Shown: positions 27,434 to 35,013 of the stretch, one piece after another
Layout of the letters: each line of letters begins with the position of its first letter
Position numbering within the stretch: the stretch's first letter is position 1
Origin: Rhizobiales bacterium dw_265
Lineage (GTDB): Bacteria; Pseudomonadota; Alphaproteobacteria; Micropepsales; Micropepsaceae
NCBI GenBank assembly: GCA_018449595.1
Contig: JAAVUU010000001.1
Coordinates: forward strand, 868,001-932,000
Direction: 5' to 3'
DNA: 64,000 nucleotides
Notes under the pieces: model-generated
Database searches by the model: none
Told to the model about the DNA's origin: nothing
Seen by the model: the letters and a program-made list of their open reading frames with translations, nothing else
Position numbers and translations under genes: made by a program

Positions 27434-27510
27434 GTCATGGCCGCCCTCGAGGCGGCCATCCACCCGTCCTGCGCCTCGTCGTGGATGGCCGGGTCAAGCC
27501 CGGCCATGAC
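27434..27510. repeat. Type-A palindromic repeat, doublet (copy A4)
   Basis: GTCATGGCCGCC-CTCGA-GGCGGCCATCCAC and GTGGATGGCCGGG-TCAA-GCCCGGCCATGAC in inverse orientation with a 16-bp spacer. The stem of the left unit (GGCCGCC) has diverged but stays paired. Confidence 0.88.
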
Positions 27511-27514
27511 ACGT

Positions 27515-27715
27515 GAAATTCCAAGCACTTACGCCCTTTTTGTTGGGGCGAAATTGCAAGCACTTACGCCCCAGGGGGCGCACTTCTCTAATGGTTGCGC
27601 CCCCTGGGGCGAAACCAAGTGATTTCGCCCCAGGGGGCGCAACGCGCTGCCTGGGGGCGATCCCCCGCGCCGGGCGGGGGACCGGAAAGTCATAAGGGCT
27701 TTCCGGAATAGCGGG
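27515..27715. repeat. Clustered direct and inverted repeats upstream of the SMP-30 genes
   Basis: GAAATTNCAAGCACTTACGCCC occurs at 27515-27536 and 27550-27571, a 35-bp period. A 16-mer, CGCCCCAGGGGGCGCA, occurs at 27567-27582 and 27626-27641, with its inverse at 27596-27611. The last two extend to a 20-bp perfect stem (27595-27614 with 27623-27642, 8-nt loop). CCGGAAAG...CTTTCCGG adds another hairpin at about 27691-27715. No gene fits here. Confidence 0.85.
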
Positions 27716-27792
27716 CGTTTTAGGCCCCAAATGTCGCGAAAGTCAAATTCCGTGGCATGCTCGGCCCAACAAGAAAACACCGGAGGGAACCC

Positions 27793-28944
27793 ATGACCAA
27801 GCTGAACCGCCGCGCCTTGCTGGCCGGGGCCGCCGCCGCCCTGCCCGCCCTGGCCCGCGCCGCCGACACCAAGCCCGAGCTGGGAACGCCGCGTTCGGTG
27901 GTCAGCGAACCGCCGCGCGATTTCTCGCCGGGCGCGCCGCCCGCCTTCAATCCCGATCCCGATGTGCTGCGCCTCACGCCCGCCTTCAATGGCCTCCTGA
28001 TCGGCCAGGAGGTGATCCGGCGCGTCCATAGCGGCCTGCACCTGGCGGAAGGCCCGGCCTGGAGCAGCCTGGGCCAGTACGCCATCTTCAGCGACGTCAA
28101 GAACGACACGCTCTATCGTTATATCTGGGAGACGGGCGCGGTCACGGTGTTCAAGCGTCCGTCGTTCAGCACCAACGGCAACAGCTTCGATCATCAGGGC
28201 CGCCAGCTTTCCACCCAGGATTTCTTCCGCCGGGTGGTGCGCTGGGAGGCCGATGGTTCCATGACCGTGATCGCCGACAGCTTTGACGGCAAGCCGCTGA
28301 ACTCGCCCAACGACCTTGCCCCGCATCGCGACGGCAGCGTCTGGTTCACCGATCCGCAGTTCGGCGGCAACCTGGCCGAGGGCCATCCCGATGACGGCGA
28401 GGGTCCGATGAACGCGAGCGGGGTGCGCGATCCCGCCATCGGCAACACCGGCGTTGGCATCGCCAAGGCCGGCGGCATGCACCAGCAGTTGCCGATGAAT
28501 GTCTATCGCGTGGATGCGAGCGGCAAGGTCGAGGTGGCGGTGCCGTTCGAGCCAGGCAAGGCGCCCAACGGCATCTGCTTCTCGCCGGATTATTCGAAGG
28601 TCTATGTCATTCGCGGCGGCGGCATCAGCGTCGGCGACATTGTGGGCACCAAGGTCCAGAACCTGCGCGTCTTCACCGACTGTATGGTGGACGGCATAAA
28701 ATGCGGCCCCGACGGCATGCGCGCCGACCGCGCCGGCAATATCTGGTGCAGTTCCGCCGCGCCGCTGGGCTATGCCGGGGTGACGGTATGGAATCCCCAA
28801 GGCCAGTTGATCGGCCGCATCCGGTTGCCGGAGGGCTGCGCCAATCTCTGCTTCGCCGGACCCAAGCGCGACCACCTGTTCATGGCCGCGACCCAGTCCA
28901 TCTACATGCTGCGCGTCAACATACAAGGCGCGGCTCCAGGCTGA
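27793..28944 (+). CDS. Tat-exported SMP-30/gluconolactonase-like protein, paralogue 1
   Basis: 383-residue six-bladed beta-propeller of the SMP-30/gluconolactonase/LRE group, probably a periplasmic lactonase or related hydrolase. The twin-arginine signal is LNRRALLAGAAAALPALARA. Conserved propeller motifs: GLHLAEGPAWSSLGQYAIFSDV (metal Glu in AEGPAW), NSPNDLAPHRDGSVWFTDP (Asn/Asp), APNGICFSPDYSKVYV and DGMRADRAGNIW. GGGA precedes ATG 27793. It is the most divergent of three tandem copies. The stop lies inside a terminator hairpin. Confidence 0.87.
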   Translation: MTKLNRRALLAGAAAALPALARAADTKPELGTPRSVVSEPPRDFSPGAPPAFNPDPDVLRLTPAFNGLLIGQEVIRRVHSGLHLAEGPAWSSLGQYAIFSDVKNDTLYRYIWETGAVTVFKRPSFSTNGNSFDHQGRQLSTQDFFRRVVRWEADGSMTVIADSFDGKPLNSPNDLAPHRDGSVWFTDPQFGGNLAEGHPDDGEGPMNASGVRDPAIGNTGVGIAKAGGMHQQLPMNVYRVDASGKVEVAVPFEPGKAPNGICFSPDYSKVYVIRGGGISVGDIVGTKVQNLRVFTDCMVDGIKCGPDGMRADRAGNIWCSSAAPLGYAGVTVWNPQGQLIGRIRLPEGCANLCFAGPKRDHLFMAATQSIYMLRVNIQGAAPG

Positions 28945-28970
28945 CGCCTGTCGCGCGCCTTGTTTGTTTG
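28923..28970 (+). terminator. Terminator spanning the stop of SMP-30 paralogue 1
   Basis: ACAAGGCGCG (28923-28932) pairs with CGCGCCTTGT (28954-28963), with an inner AGGC-TGAC-GCCT stem whose loop is the stop codon region; TTGTTTG follows. The same fold with compensating base changes ends paralogue 3. Confidence 0.75.
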
Positions 28971-29019
28971 ATTGGGCGCATCCGCGCCCAGAGGCGCAGC
29001 GCCGGGATAACAACTCGAC

Positions 29020-29053
29020 ATGTCATGGCCGGGCTTGACCCGGCCATGACATG
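29020..29053. repeat. Type-A palindromic repeat, single perfect unit (copy A5)
   Basis: CATGTCATGGCCGGG and CCCGGCCATGACATG pair over 15 bp with a 4-nt loop. It lies between paralogues 1 and 2, after a GGGCGCATCCGCGCCC hairpin. Confidence 0.88.
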
Positions 29054-29124
29054 GGAGTGGATTGACTCATGCGCCCCCACAGGTTCCCCTTCCTGCCAGA
29101 ACAGCAATATCGGGAGGAGATTTC

Positions 29125-30270
29125 ATGACATTCGATTTGACGCGCCGCGGCATGATCGCGGGCACGGCCGCCGTCGTCCCGTCCCTCGCCCACGCCGCCG
29201 ACAAGCCCGCGACGGGCACATGGCCCTCGGTGATTTCCAATCCGCCGCGCGATTTCGGCCCCCATGCGCCGCCGCTGATGAATCCCGATCCCGATGTGCT
29301 GATCCTCGATCCGTCCTTCGGCCGCCTGGTGGTGGGCCAGGAGATGATCCACCGCATCCATACCGGACTGGAATGGGCGGAAGGTCCTGCCTGGTGCGCC
29401 GCCGGGCAATATGCGCTGTTCAGCGACGTGAAGGGCGACAGGCAGTACCGCTATATCTGGGAGACGCGCCAGATGACGGTGTTCCGCAGCCCCTCCTACA
29501 ATTCCAACGGCAACACTTTCGATTTCGAGGGCCGCCAGGTGTCGTGCCAGGATTTCCTGCGCCGGGTGGTGCGCTGGGAACATGACGGCTCGCTGAAGGT
29601 GCTGGCCGACAATTACAACGGCCAGCCGCTCAACTCGCCCAACGACCTTGCGCCGCATCCCGACGGCAGCATCTGGTTCACCGATCCGCCCTATGGCGGC
29701 CAGTTGTCGGAAGGCCATCCCGATGCGGCGGGCGGGCCGATGAACGCCGATGGGCGCTTCGATCCCGATGTCGGCGCGGGCGGCACCGGCATCATCGGCG
29801 CCACCCGCCAGGTCTTGCCGCGCAACATCTATCGCTGGGACCCGTCGGGCCGCCTGGACGTGGTGGTGCCCGAGGAAAAGGGCCTGTGGCCCAACGGCAT
29901 CTGCTTCTCGCCCGATTACAAAAAGGTCTATCTGGTGCGCGGCGGCGGGCTGTGGGTGGGCGATGTCGACGGCGCGAAAGTCACCAACCTGCGCCTTTTC
30001 ACCGACTGCATGGTGGACGGCCTCCATTGCGGCCCCGACGGCATGCGCGCCGACCGCGCCGGAAATATCTGGTCCGGCTCGACCTCGACCCTGGGCTATT
30101 CCGGCGTCACGGTGTGGAATCCGGCCGGCAAGCTGATCGGCCGCATCCGCCTGCCGGAAGTGTGCCCCAACCTGTGCTTCGCTGGCCCCAAGCGCGACTG
30201 GCTGTTCATGTGCGGCACCCAGTCGATCTATCTGCTGCGGGTCAACATCCAGGGGGCCGCGCCGGGTTGA
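29125..30270 (+). CDS. Tat-exported SMP-30/gluconolactonase-like protein, paralogue 2
   Basis: 381 residues, the same domain layout as paralogue 1. Twin-arginine signal FDLTRRGMIAGTAAVV, AEGPAWCAAGQYALFSDV, NSPNDLAPHPDGSIWFTDP, WPNGICFSPDYKKVYLV, DGMRADRAGNIW and the C-terminal VNIQGAAPG. GGAGGAG precedes ATG 29125. Its 5' end is nearly identical at DNA level to that of paralogue 3. Unlike copies 1 and 3, it lacks a terminator and its stop overlaps the TTG start of the MgtC-like gene, so the two are coupled. Confidence 0.87.
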   Translation: MTFDLTRRGMIAGTAAVVPSLAHAADKPATGTWPSVISNPPRDFGPHAPPLMNPDPDVLILDPSFGRLVVGQEMIHRIHTGLEWAEGPAWCAAGQYALFSDVKGDRQYRYIWETRQMTVFRSPSYNSNGNTFDFEGRQVSCQDFLRRVVRWEHDGSLKVLADNYNGQPLNSPNDLAPHPDGSIWFTDPPYGGQLSEGHPDAAGGPMNADGRFDPDVGAGGTGIIGATRQVLPRNIYRWDPSGRLDVVVPEEKGLWPNGICFSPDYKKVYLVRGGGLWVGDVDGAKVTNLRLFTDCMVDGLHCGPDGMRADRAGNIWSGSTSTLGYSGVTVWNPAGKLIGRIRLPEVCPNLCFAGPKRDWLFMCGTQSIYLLRVNIQGAAPG

Positions 30271-30950
30271 TCACGCCGCTCGACTGGAACCTGATCCTGC
30301 GCCTGCTGATCGCCGCCCTGCTGGGCAGCGTCATCGGCATCGAGCGCGAGAAGAAGGCCTGGGCGCCGGGCCTGCGCACCCACATGCTGGTCAGCGTCGG
30401 CGCCTGCCTGTTCATGATCGTGTCGGCCTTCGGCTTCTCCGACATCCTGGGCACGCGCAATGTCATCCTCGATCCCTCGCGTATCGCCGCCCAGGTCGTG
30501 TCGGGCATCGGCTTCCTGGGCGCGGGCTCGATCCTGCTGCGCGGCGAGGTGGTGCGCGGCCTGACCACGGCGGCCAGCCTGTGGTCGGTGGCGGCGATCG
30601 GCCTGGCGGTGGGCGGCGGCCTCTATCCCGAGGCGGTGGCCGCCACCATCGTCATCATGATTATCCTGGCCGGGATCAAGCCACTGGAGGAACGCTTCCA
30701 GCAACGTCACAAGACCCACGAACTGTTGCTGGAAACCGAGCCCGGCCGGCTGTCCCTGGCCGCGCTGGAAGCGGCCCTCGGCTATCGCGCGCGCCGCATC
30801 ACCCGCTATGTCGCCACCCCCGGCGAAAACGGAGAAATGGAAAGCATTTCCATTACCCTCGCCCGCCTGAGCCCCCAGGAGGTCACCGACATCGAAGCCA
30901 TACTGCGCGGCCTCGACGGGGTACGGAAAGTCGACCGGCCCGGCCTCTAG
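30267..30950 (+). CDS. MgtC/SapB family membrane protein
   Basis: 227 residues. Four or five N-terminal hydrophobic helices hold the MgtC signature IGIEREKKAWAPGLRTHMLVSVGA, QVVSGIGFLGAGSILL and GLTTAASLWSVAAIGLAVG. A C-terminal ACT-like cytosolic domain follows (residues ~145-227). Bacterial MgtC proteins help growth at low Mg and act on F-type ATPase or phosphate balance; the precise role here is unknown. The TTG start overlaps the stop of SMP-30 paralogue 2 (TTGA). It splits the tandem array. Confidence 0.88.
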   Translation: MITPLDWNLILRLLIAALLGSVIGIEREKKAWAPGLRTHMLVSVGACLFMIVSAFGFSDILGTRNVILDPSRIAAQVVSGIGFLGAGSILLRGEVVRGLTTAASLWSVAAIGLAVGGGLYPEAVAATIVIMIILAGIKPLEERFQQRHKTHELLLETEPGRLSLAALEAALGYRARRITRYVATPGENGEMESISITLARLSPQEVTDIEAILRGLDGVRKVDRPGL

Positions 30951-31018
30951 CCGGATTGACACCGCCGCCCGCGCGGGCTCCCTTTCCCTCCAGAACAACA
31001 ATATCCAGGGAGGGATTC

Positions 31019-32167
31019 ATGACATTCGATTTGACGCGCCGCGGCATGATTGCGGGCGCCGCGATTTCTGTACCCGCGCTCGGCTCGATTCCTTCTTGGG
31101 CCGCCGACAAGCCGCAATTCGCCCCCGTCAGTTCGGTGCTGAACGGCCGGGTGTTCGGGCCCGATGCCCCGCCCAATGTCTTTCCCGATCCCGACATCCT
31201 GGCGCTCGATCCCGATGCCGGCATCTTTGTCGGCCATTCCAGCATCGTTCGCCTGAAGACGGGCTTCCAGTGGGCGGAAGGCCCCGCCTGGTCCGGCGAA
31301 GGCCAGTATGTGGTGTTCAGCGACGTGGCGGGCGACGTGCAATACCGCTACATCTGGGAGACCGGCGAGATCACGCCCTTCCGCCGCCAGAGCTTCAACT
31401 CCAACGGCAATACCTTCGATTTCGAAGGCCGCCAGATCTCGGCGCAACATTACCTGCGCCGCGTGGTGCGCTGGGAGCATGACGGCTCGATGAGCGTCAT
31501 CGCCGACAATTACAACGGCCAGCCGCTGAACTCGCCCAATGACATCGCCGTGCACAAGGACGGCAGCATCTGGTTCACCGATCCCTATTACGGCTCGCTG
31601 CTGCAGGAAGGCCATCCCGATGACGGGCCGGGCCCGCTGGACCCCAAGGGCCTGGCCAGCAACCGCATCGGCAACGGCAGCGCCGGCATCATGGGGTCGC
31701 GCCACCAGCTGCGCCCGCCCTCCATCTACCGCGTGGACCCCAGCGGCAGGATCGACGTGGTGCTGGAAGGCAAGCCCGGCCTGGTGCCCAACGGCATCGC
31801 CTTCTCGCCCGACTACACCAAGGTCTATTTCGTCTGGGGCGCCAATATCGATGTCGCGGAGGTGAAGGGCGGCGGCATCGTGGGCCAGCGTGTGTTCAGC
31901 GACGGCATGGTCGATGGCGTGAAATGCGGTTTCGACGGTCACCGGGTCGATGTGGCGGGCAATGTCTGGTCGGGCTCGACCTCGGTGCCGGGCTATATGG
32001 GGGTGACGGTGTGGAACCCCGCCGGCAAGCTGATCGGCCGCATCCGCCTGCCCGAGACCTGCGCCAATCTGTGCTTCTGCGGTCCCAAGCGGGACTGGCT
32101 GTGGATGTGCGCCTCGCAGTCGGTCTATCTGGTGCGGGTGGGCATACAGGGCGCCGCTCCGGGCTGA
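31019..32167 (+). CDS. Tat-exported SMP-30/gluconolactonase-like protein, paralogue 3
   Basis: 382 residues. Twin-arginine signal FDLTRRGMIAGAAISVPAL, AEGPAWSGEGQYVVFSDV, NSPNDIAVHKDGSIWFTDP, VPNGIAFSPDYTKVYFV and C-terminal VGIQGAAPG. The ribosome-binding site AGGGAGG and the first 30 nt of coding sequence match paralogue 2 almost exactly. Some positions differ where copies 1 and 2 agree (DGHRVDVAGNVW in place of DGMRADRAGNIW), so substrates may differ. Followed by its own terminator. Confidence 0.87.
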   Translation: MTFDLTRRGMIAGAAISVPALGSIPSWAADKPQFAPVSSVLNGRVFGPDAPPNVFPDPDILALDPDAGIFVGHSSIVRLKTGFQWAEGPAWSGEGQYVVFSDVAGDVQYRYIWETGEITPFRRQSFNSNGNTFDFEGRQISAQHYLRRVVRWEHDGSMSVIADNYNGQPLNSPNDIAVHKDGSIWFTDPYYGSLLQEGHPDDGPGPLDPKGLASNRIGNGSAGIMGSRHQLRPPSIYRVDPSGRIDVVLEGKPGLVPNGIAFSPDYTKVYFVWGANIDVAEVKGGGIVGQRVFSDGMVDGVKCGFDGHRVDVAGNVWSGSTSVPGYMGVTVWNPAGKLIGRIRLPETCANLCFCGPKRDWLWMCASQSVYLVRVGIQGAAPG

Positions 32168-32196
32168 CGCCCTGCGCGGGCGCCCTGTTTTGTTTA
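32146..32196 (+). terminator. Terminator spanning the stop of SMP-30 paralogue 3
   Basis: ACAGGGCGCC (32146-32155) pairs with GGCGCCCTGT (32179-32188), with inner GGGC-TGAC-GCCC; TTTTGTTT follows. Both outer and inner stems differ from the paralogue 1 version by paired changes. Confidence 0.78.
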
Positions 32197-32363
32197 AGGG
32201 GCGCATCCGCGCCCGGGGAGCGGCCCCGGGGCTACAGGTTGGGTTGTTGCTGCGCGCCAAGGGCATATCTGGGGCCACCGTTTCGTCCGTTTACGGAAGG
32301 CTGACAGGCACTTAAGGTGGGGCCAGATATTCCGCCTCCGCCACGAACCCGAAAGTTCCCGCC

Positions 32364-32495
32364 ATGCCCAAACTGCCCGACATGTCCGCTGCCTCGGTGA
32401 AGAGCCGCGAGGCCCTGACCAAGATCTACAAGGCGTCCAAGCCCAAGGAAGCGCCGGCCGCCCCGCCCAAGCCGCGGATCGCCAAGGGTCGCTGA
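32364..32495 (+). CDS. Small basic protein, 43 residues
   Basis: ATG to TGA frame of 43 codons: MPKLPDMSAASVKSREAL, then KIYKASKPKEAPAAPP and KPRIAKGR. Lys/Ala/Pro-rich with no membrane segment or known motif. It lacks a clear Shine-Dalgarno, but the codon choice is in keeping with neighbours and a perfect intrinsic terminator starts 5 nt after its stop, which supports a real transcription unit. It could be a small nucleic-acid-binding protein or the coding part of an sRNA-like transcript; not recognised. Confidence 0.5.
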   Translation: MPKLPDMSAASVKSREALTKIYKASKPKEAPAAPPKPRIAKGR

Positions 32496-32500
32496 AATAA

Positions 32501-32527
32501 AAAGCCCGCCACTGGCGGGCTTTTTAT
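32501..32527 (+). terminator. Intrinsic terminator after the 43-codon gene
   Basis: AAAGCCCGCC-ACT-GGCGGGCTTT perfect stem followed by TTATTG; the A-rich 5' side also makes it usable from the opposite strand, behind the Flp pilin gene. Confidence 0.85.
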
Positions 32528-32561
32528 TGTCGATGGGGGCCGGCCGTCCGACGGGATGGCG

Positions 32562-32726
32562 CTATTTCAGCGCGCCGGACAGGGTATCGAAAGTGCCGGA
32601 CAGTTTGGTGCCGACGGCGGTGATGCCGCTGATGATGGCGACCGCGATCAGGGCGGCGAGCAGGCCATATTCGACGGCGGTGGCGCCGCGAATGTCGCGG
32701 CGAAAGCGTGTCAGCAGGATCAGCAT
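32562..32726 (-). CDS. Flp/Fap-type pilin
   Basis: 54-residue type IVb prepilin. A short basic leader (LTRFRRDIRG) is followed by the cleavage site G/ATAVEYGLLAALIAVAII with the conserved Glu at position +5, and then a hydrophobic helix and a short Gly/Thr/Ser tail. No tad/cpa assembly genes are in the window, so it is an orphan pilin gene that would rely on a remote Tad machine. TTAA motifs are found about 70 bp upstream. Confidence 0.9.
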   Translation of the reverse strand: MLILLTRFRRDIRGATAVEYGLLAALIAVAIISGITAVGTKLSGTFDTLSGALK

Positions 32727-32827
32727 GGGCAAATGCCTCAAATCGGGACAGTCACGGTTTAGCGCACTGCCAACCCTGCGCCGATGCATTCCCGGTTAAT
32801 TGCTTAACGGCTCAAGACTTCAAGGTT

Positions 32828-34912
32828 TCAGGATTTCAGGCCCAGTTTCTGCGCCAGATAGACGAAGCTCAGCCCCCACATCTCGGCCGACTGTTTGTGA
32901 TCGGCGGCGGCGGCATGGCCGCCATCGGTATTCTCGTAGAACAGGACCTCATGGCCCTGCGCCGCCATCTTCGCCGCCATCTTGCGGGCATGCACCGGCG
33001 ACACCCGGTCATCGCTGGTGGCGGTGACAAAGAACACCGGCGGATAGGCGACGCCCGCTTTCACATTCTGGTACGGACTGTAGGAAAGAATGTAATCGCG
33101 TTCCGCCGGGATCGCCGGATCGCCATATTCCCCGACCCACGAAGCGCCCGCACCGATATGGCTGTAGGCGATCATGTCGATCAGCGGCACCTGGCACACC
33201 ACCGCGCCGAACAGGTCGGGGCGTTGCACCATCACGGTGGAGACCAGCAGCCCGCCATTGGAGCCGCCCATGATGCCAAGCTGTTTGGGCGTGGTCAGCC
33301 CGCGCGCCGCGAGGTCGGCCGCCACCGCCTCGAAATCGTCGAATGCCTTCTGGCGGTTGGTCTTCAGCGCGGCGTCATGCCAGGCCGGGCCGAACTCGCC
33401 GCCGCCGCGGATGTTGGCCACCACATAGATGCCGCCATGGCGCAGCCACAGCCGCCCGAAATTGGCGCTGTAGCCGGGGGTCAGCGACACTTCGAAACCG
33501 CCATAGCCATACAGGATGGTGGGCGCGGGTCCGTGCAGCAGTTTGGGGCGGGTGACGAAATAGGGAATTTTCGTGCCGTCCCTTGACGTGGCCTCGAATT
33601 GCTCCGTCACCAGGCCGGAGGCGTCGAACCGCGCCGGCAATGACTTGATGGGCTTGGGCTGGTCATCGCCGCCGTCGAAATACAGCGTCGGCGGGGTCAG
33701 GTAATTCTGGAAGCTGAACAGGGCCTGCGGCCCATAATCGTTGGTGGAGGCGATGTCGGGCGCGCCATTGCCGGGCAGCGCCAGCACCTTGTCCGACCAG
33801 CCGCCCGCGGTCCCAGGCGTAAAGGCATGCACCGCGCCGATGACATTGTCATTGATCACCACGAACAGCTTGCCCTGGCCGGTGGCGACGCTTTCCACGC
33901 TCTGGCGCACCTGCGGTACGAAGACCGTTTCCACCCGCGCCACATCCATGCTGTTATCGTCTTCCAGCGGCGCCGCGAACAGGCCGCCCTTCGCAAGCAC
34001 CCTGCCGTCCGGCGTCTGCCAGTCTTCGCGCAAGGTGAAGATTATCCGGCGGCCCAGTGCGCCCTTGACATCGGCGGACAGCGGCAAAGGCAATTTGCGC
34101 CGCTCATTCTCCGGCCCGAAGATGAAATACTCGCTTTCGAAGAAGCTGACGGCACGCACCACCAGCGCAACGTCTTCCCAGGTGCCGGTGTGGAAGACGG
34201 CGGGCGCGGCCAGCACATCTTCGGGCTTGCCGTCGTAGATGACATGCCCGACCGCCGGGTCGCCCCGCTTCCAGAATTTCACCTGGCGCGCATATCCCGA
34301 TTTGGTCAGCGGCCCATTGCCGTCGGCATAATAGATGCTGGTGTCATCGTTGACGTAGCTGGCATCGCTCTTGGCCTCCGCCAGGCTGAAGCCGTCCTTC
34401 ACAAAGGCCCTGGCCTCGGTATCGAACTCCCGGATCACCACCGCATCGCCGCCGCCGCGCGACAGCGAGATCAGGCAATAGGGCTTGCCGCTGGGGGCGC
34501 AACTGGCGCCCTTGAACACCCAGTTTTCCTTCTCCGCCTTGGCCAGGGCATCCACATCCAGCAGCACCTCCCAGGACGGATGCGCCGCCTGGTAGCCGGC
34601 GATGGTGGTGCGCCGCCACAGGCCCTTGGGGTTGGCGGCATCCTGCCAGAAATTATAGACATGGCCTTTGCGCAAGGTGCCCGAGGGAATGCGGTCGGTG
34701 GCGTCCAGCACCTGCAGGATGGAATCGTAATTTGCCTGATAGCGCGGGTCGGCTTTCAGCGCCCCAAGCGACACCTTGTTCTGCTGCGCCACCCAGGCCA
34801 GCGGCTTTGGGCCATGCACATCCTCCAGCCAGGCATAGGGATCGTCAGTTGTCACGGCAAAGGCTCCCGAGAGGCCCAGAACAAGGAACATCAGGCACAG
34901 GGTTGCGCGCAT
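32828..34912 (-). CDS. Prolyl oligopeptidase (S9A)
   Basis: 694-residue serine peptidase cleaving after proline in short peptides. Signal peptide LCLMFLVLGLSGAFA, so it is exported to the periplasm. The N-terminal propeller begins DDPYAWLEDVHGPK. The C-terminal alpha/beta hydrolase has the catalytic Ser in MGGSNGGLL, Asp in TSDDRVSP and His in DGGHAAA. YGYGGFEVSLTPGYS and ANIRGGGEFGP are family signatures. Stands alone between the pilin gene and dapF. Confidence 0.93.
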   Translation of the reverse strand: MRATLCLMFLVLGLSGAFAVTTDDPYAWLEDVHGPKPLAWVAQQNKVSLGALKADPRYQANYDSILQVLDATDRIPSGTLRKGHVYNFWQDAANPKGLWRRTTIAGYQAAHPSWEVLLDVDALAKAEKENWVFKGASCAPSGKPYCLISLSRGGGDAVVIREFDTEARAFVKDGFSLAEAKSDASYVNDDTSIYYADGNGPLTKSGYARQVKFWKRGDPAVGHVIYDGKPEDVLAAPAVFHTGTWEDVALVVRAVSFFESEYFIFGPENERRKLPLPLSADVKGALGRRIIFTLREDWQTPDGRVLAKGGLFAAPLEDDNSMDVARVETVFVPQVRQSVESVATGQGKLFVVINDNVIGAVHAFTPGTAGGWSDKVLALPGNGAPDIASTNDYGPQALFSFQNYLTPPTLYFDGGDDQPKPIKSLPARFDASGLVTEQFEATSRDGTKIPYFVTRPKLLHGPAPTILYGYGGFEVSLTPGYSANFGRLWLRHGGIYVVANIRGGGEFGPAWHDAALKTNRQKAFDDFEAVAADLAARGLTTPKQLGIMGGSNGGLLVSTVMVQRPDLFGAVVCQVPLIDMIAYSHIGAGASWVGEYGDPAIPAERDYILSYSPYQNVKAGVAYPPVFFVTATSDDRVSPVHARKMAAKMAAQGHEVLFYENTDGGHAAAADHKQSAEMWGLSFVYLAQKLGLKS

Positions 34913-35013
34913 GGCCGATCCGGGATTTTCAGGGTGAGATTGAGAATTTTACCGGCCCAAGTCCATGAAAAAGGTCCATGGAAAAGGGCGGGACGGGCCC
35001 CTATAACCCCCTG

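Noticed and set aside
27434..27715. CRISPR-like array
   Set aside because: Repeats are palindromic, irregularly spaced and inverted; there are no equal-length unique spacers and no cas genes.
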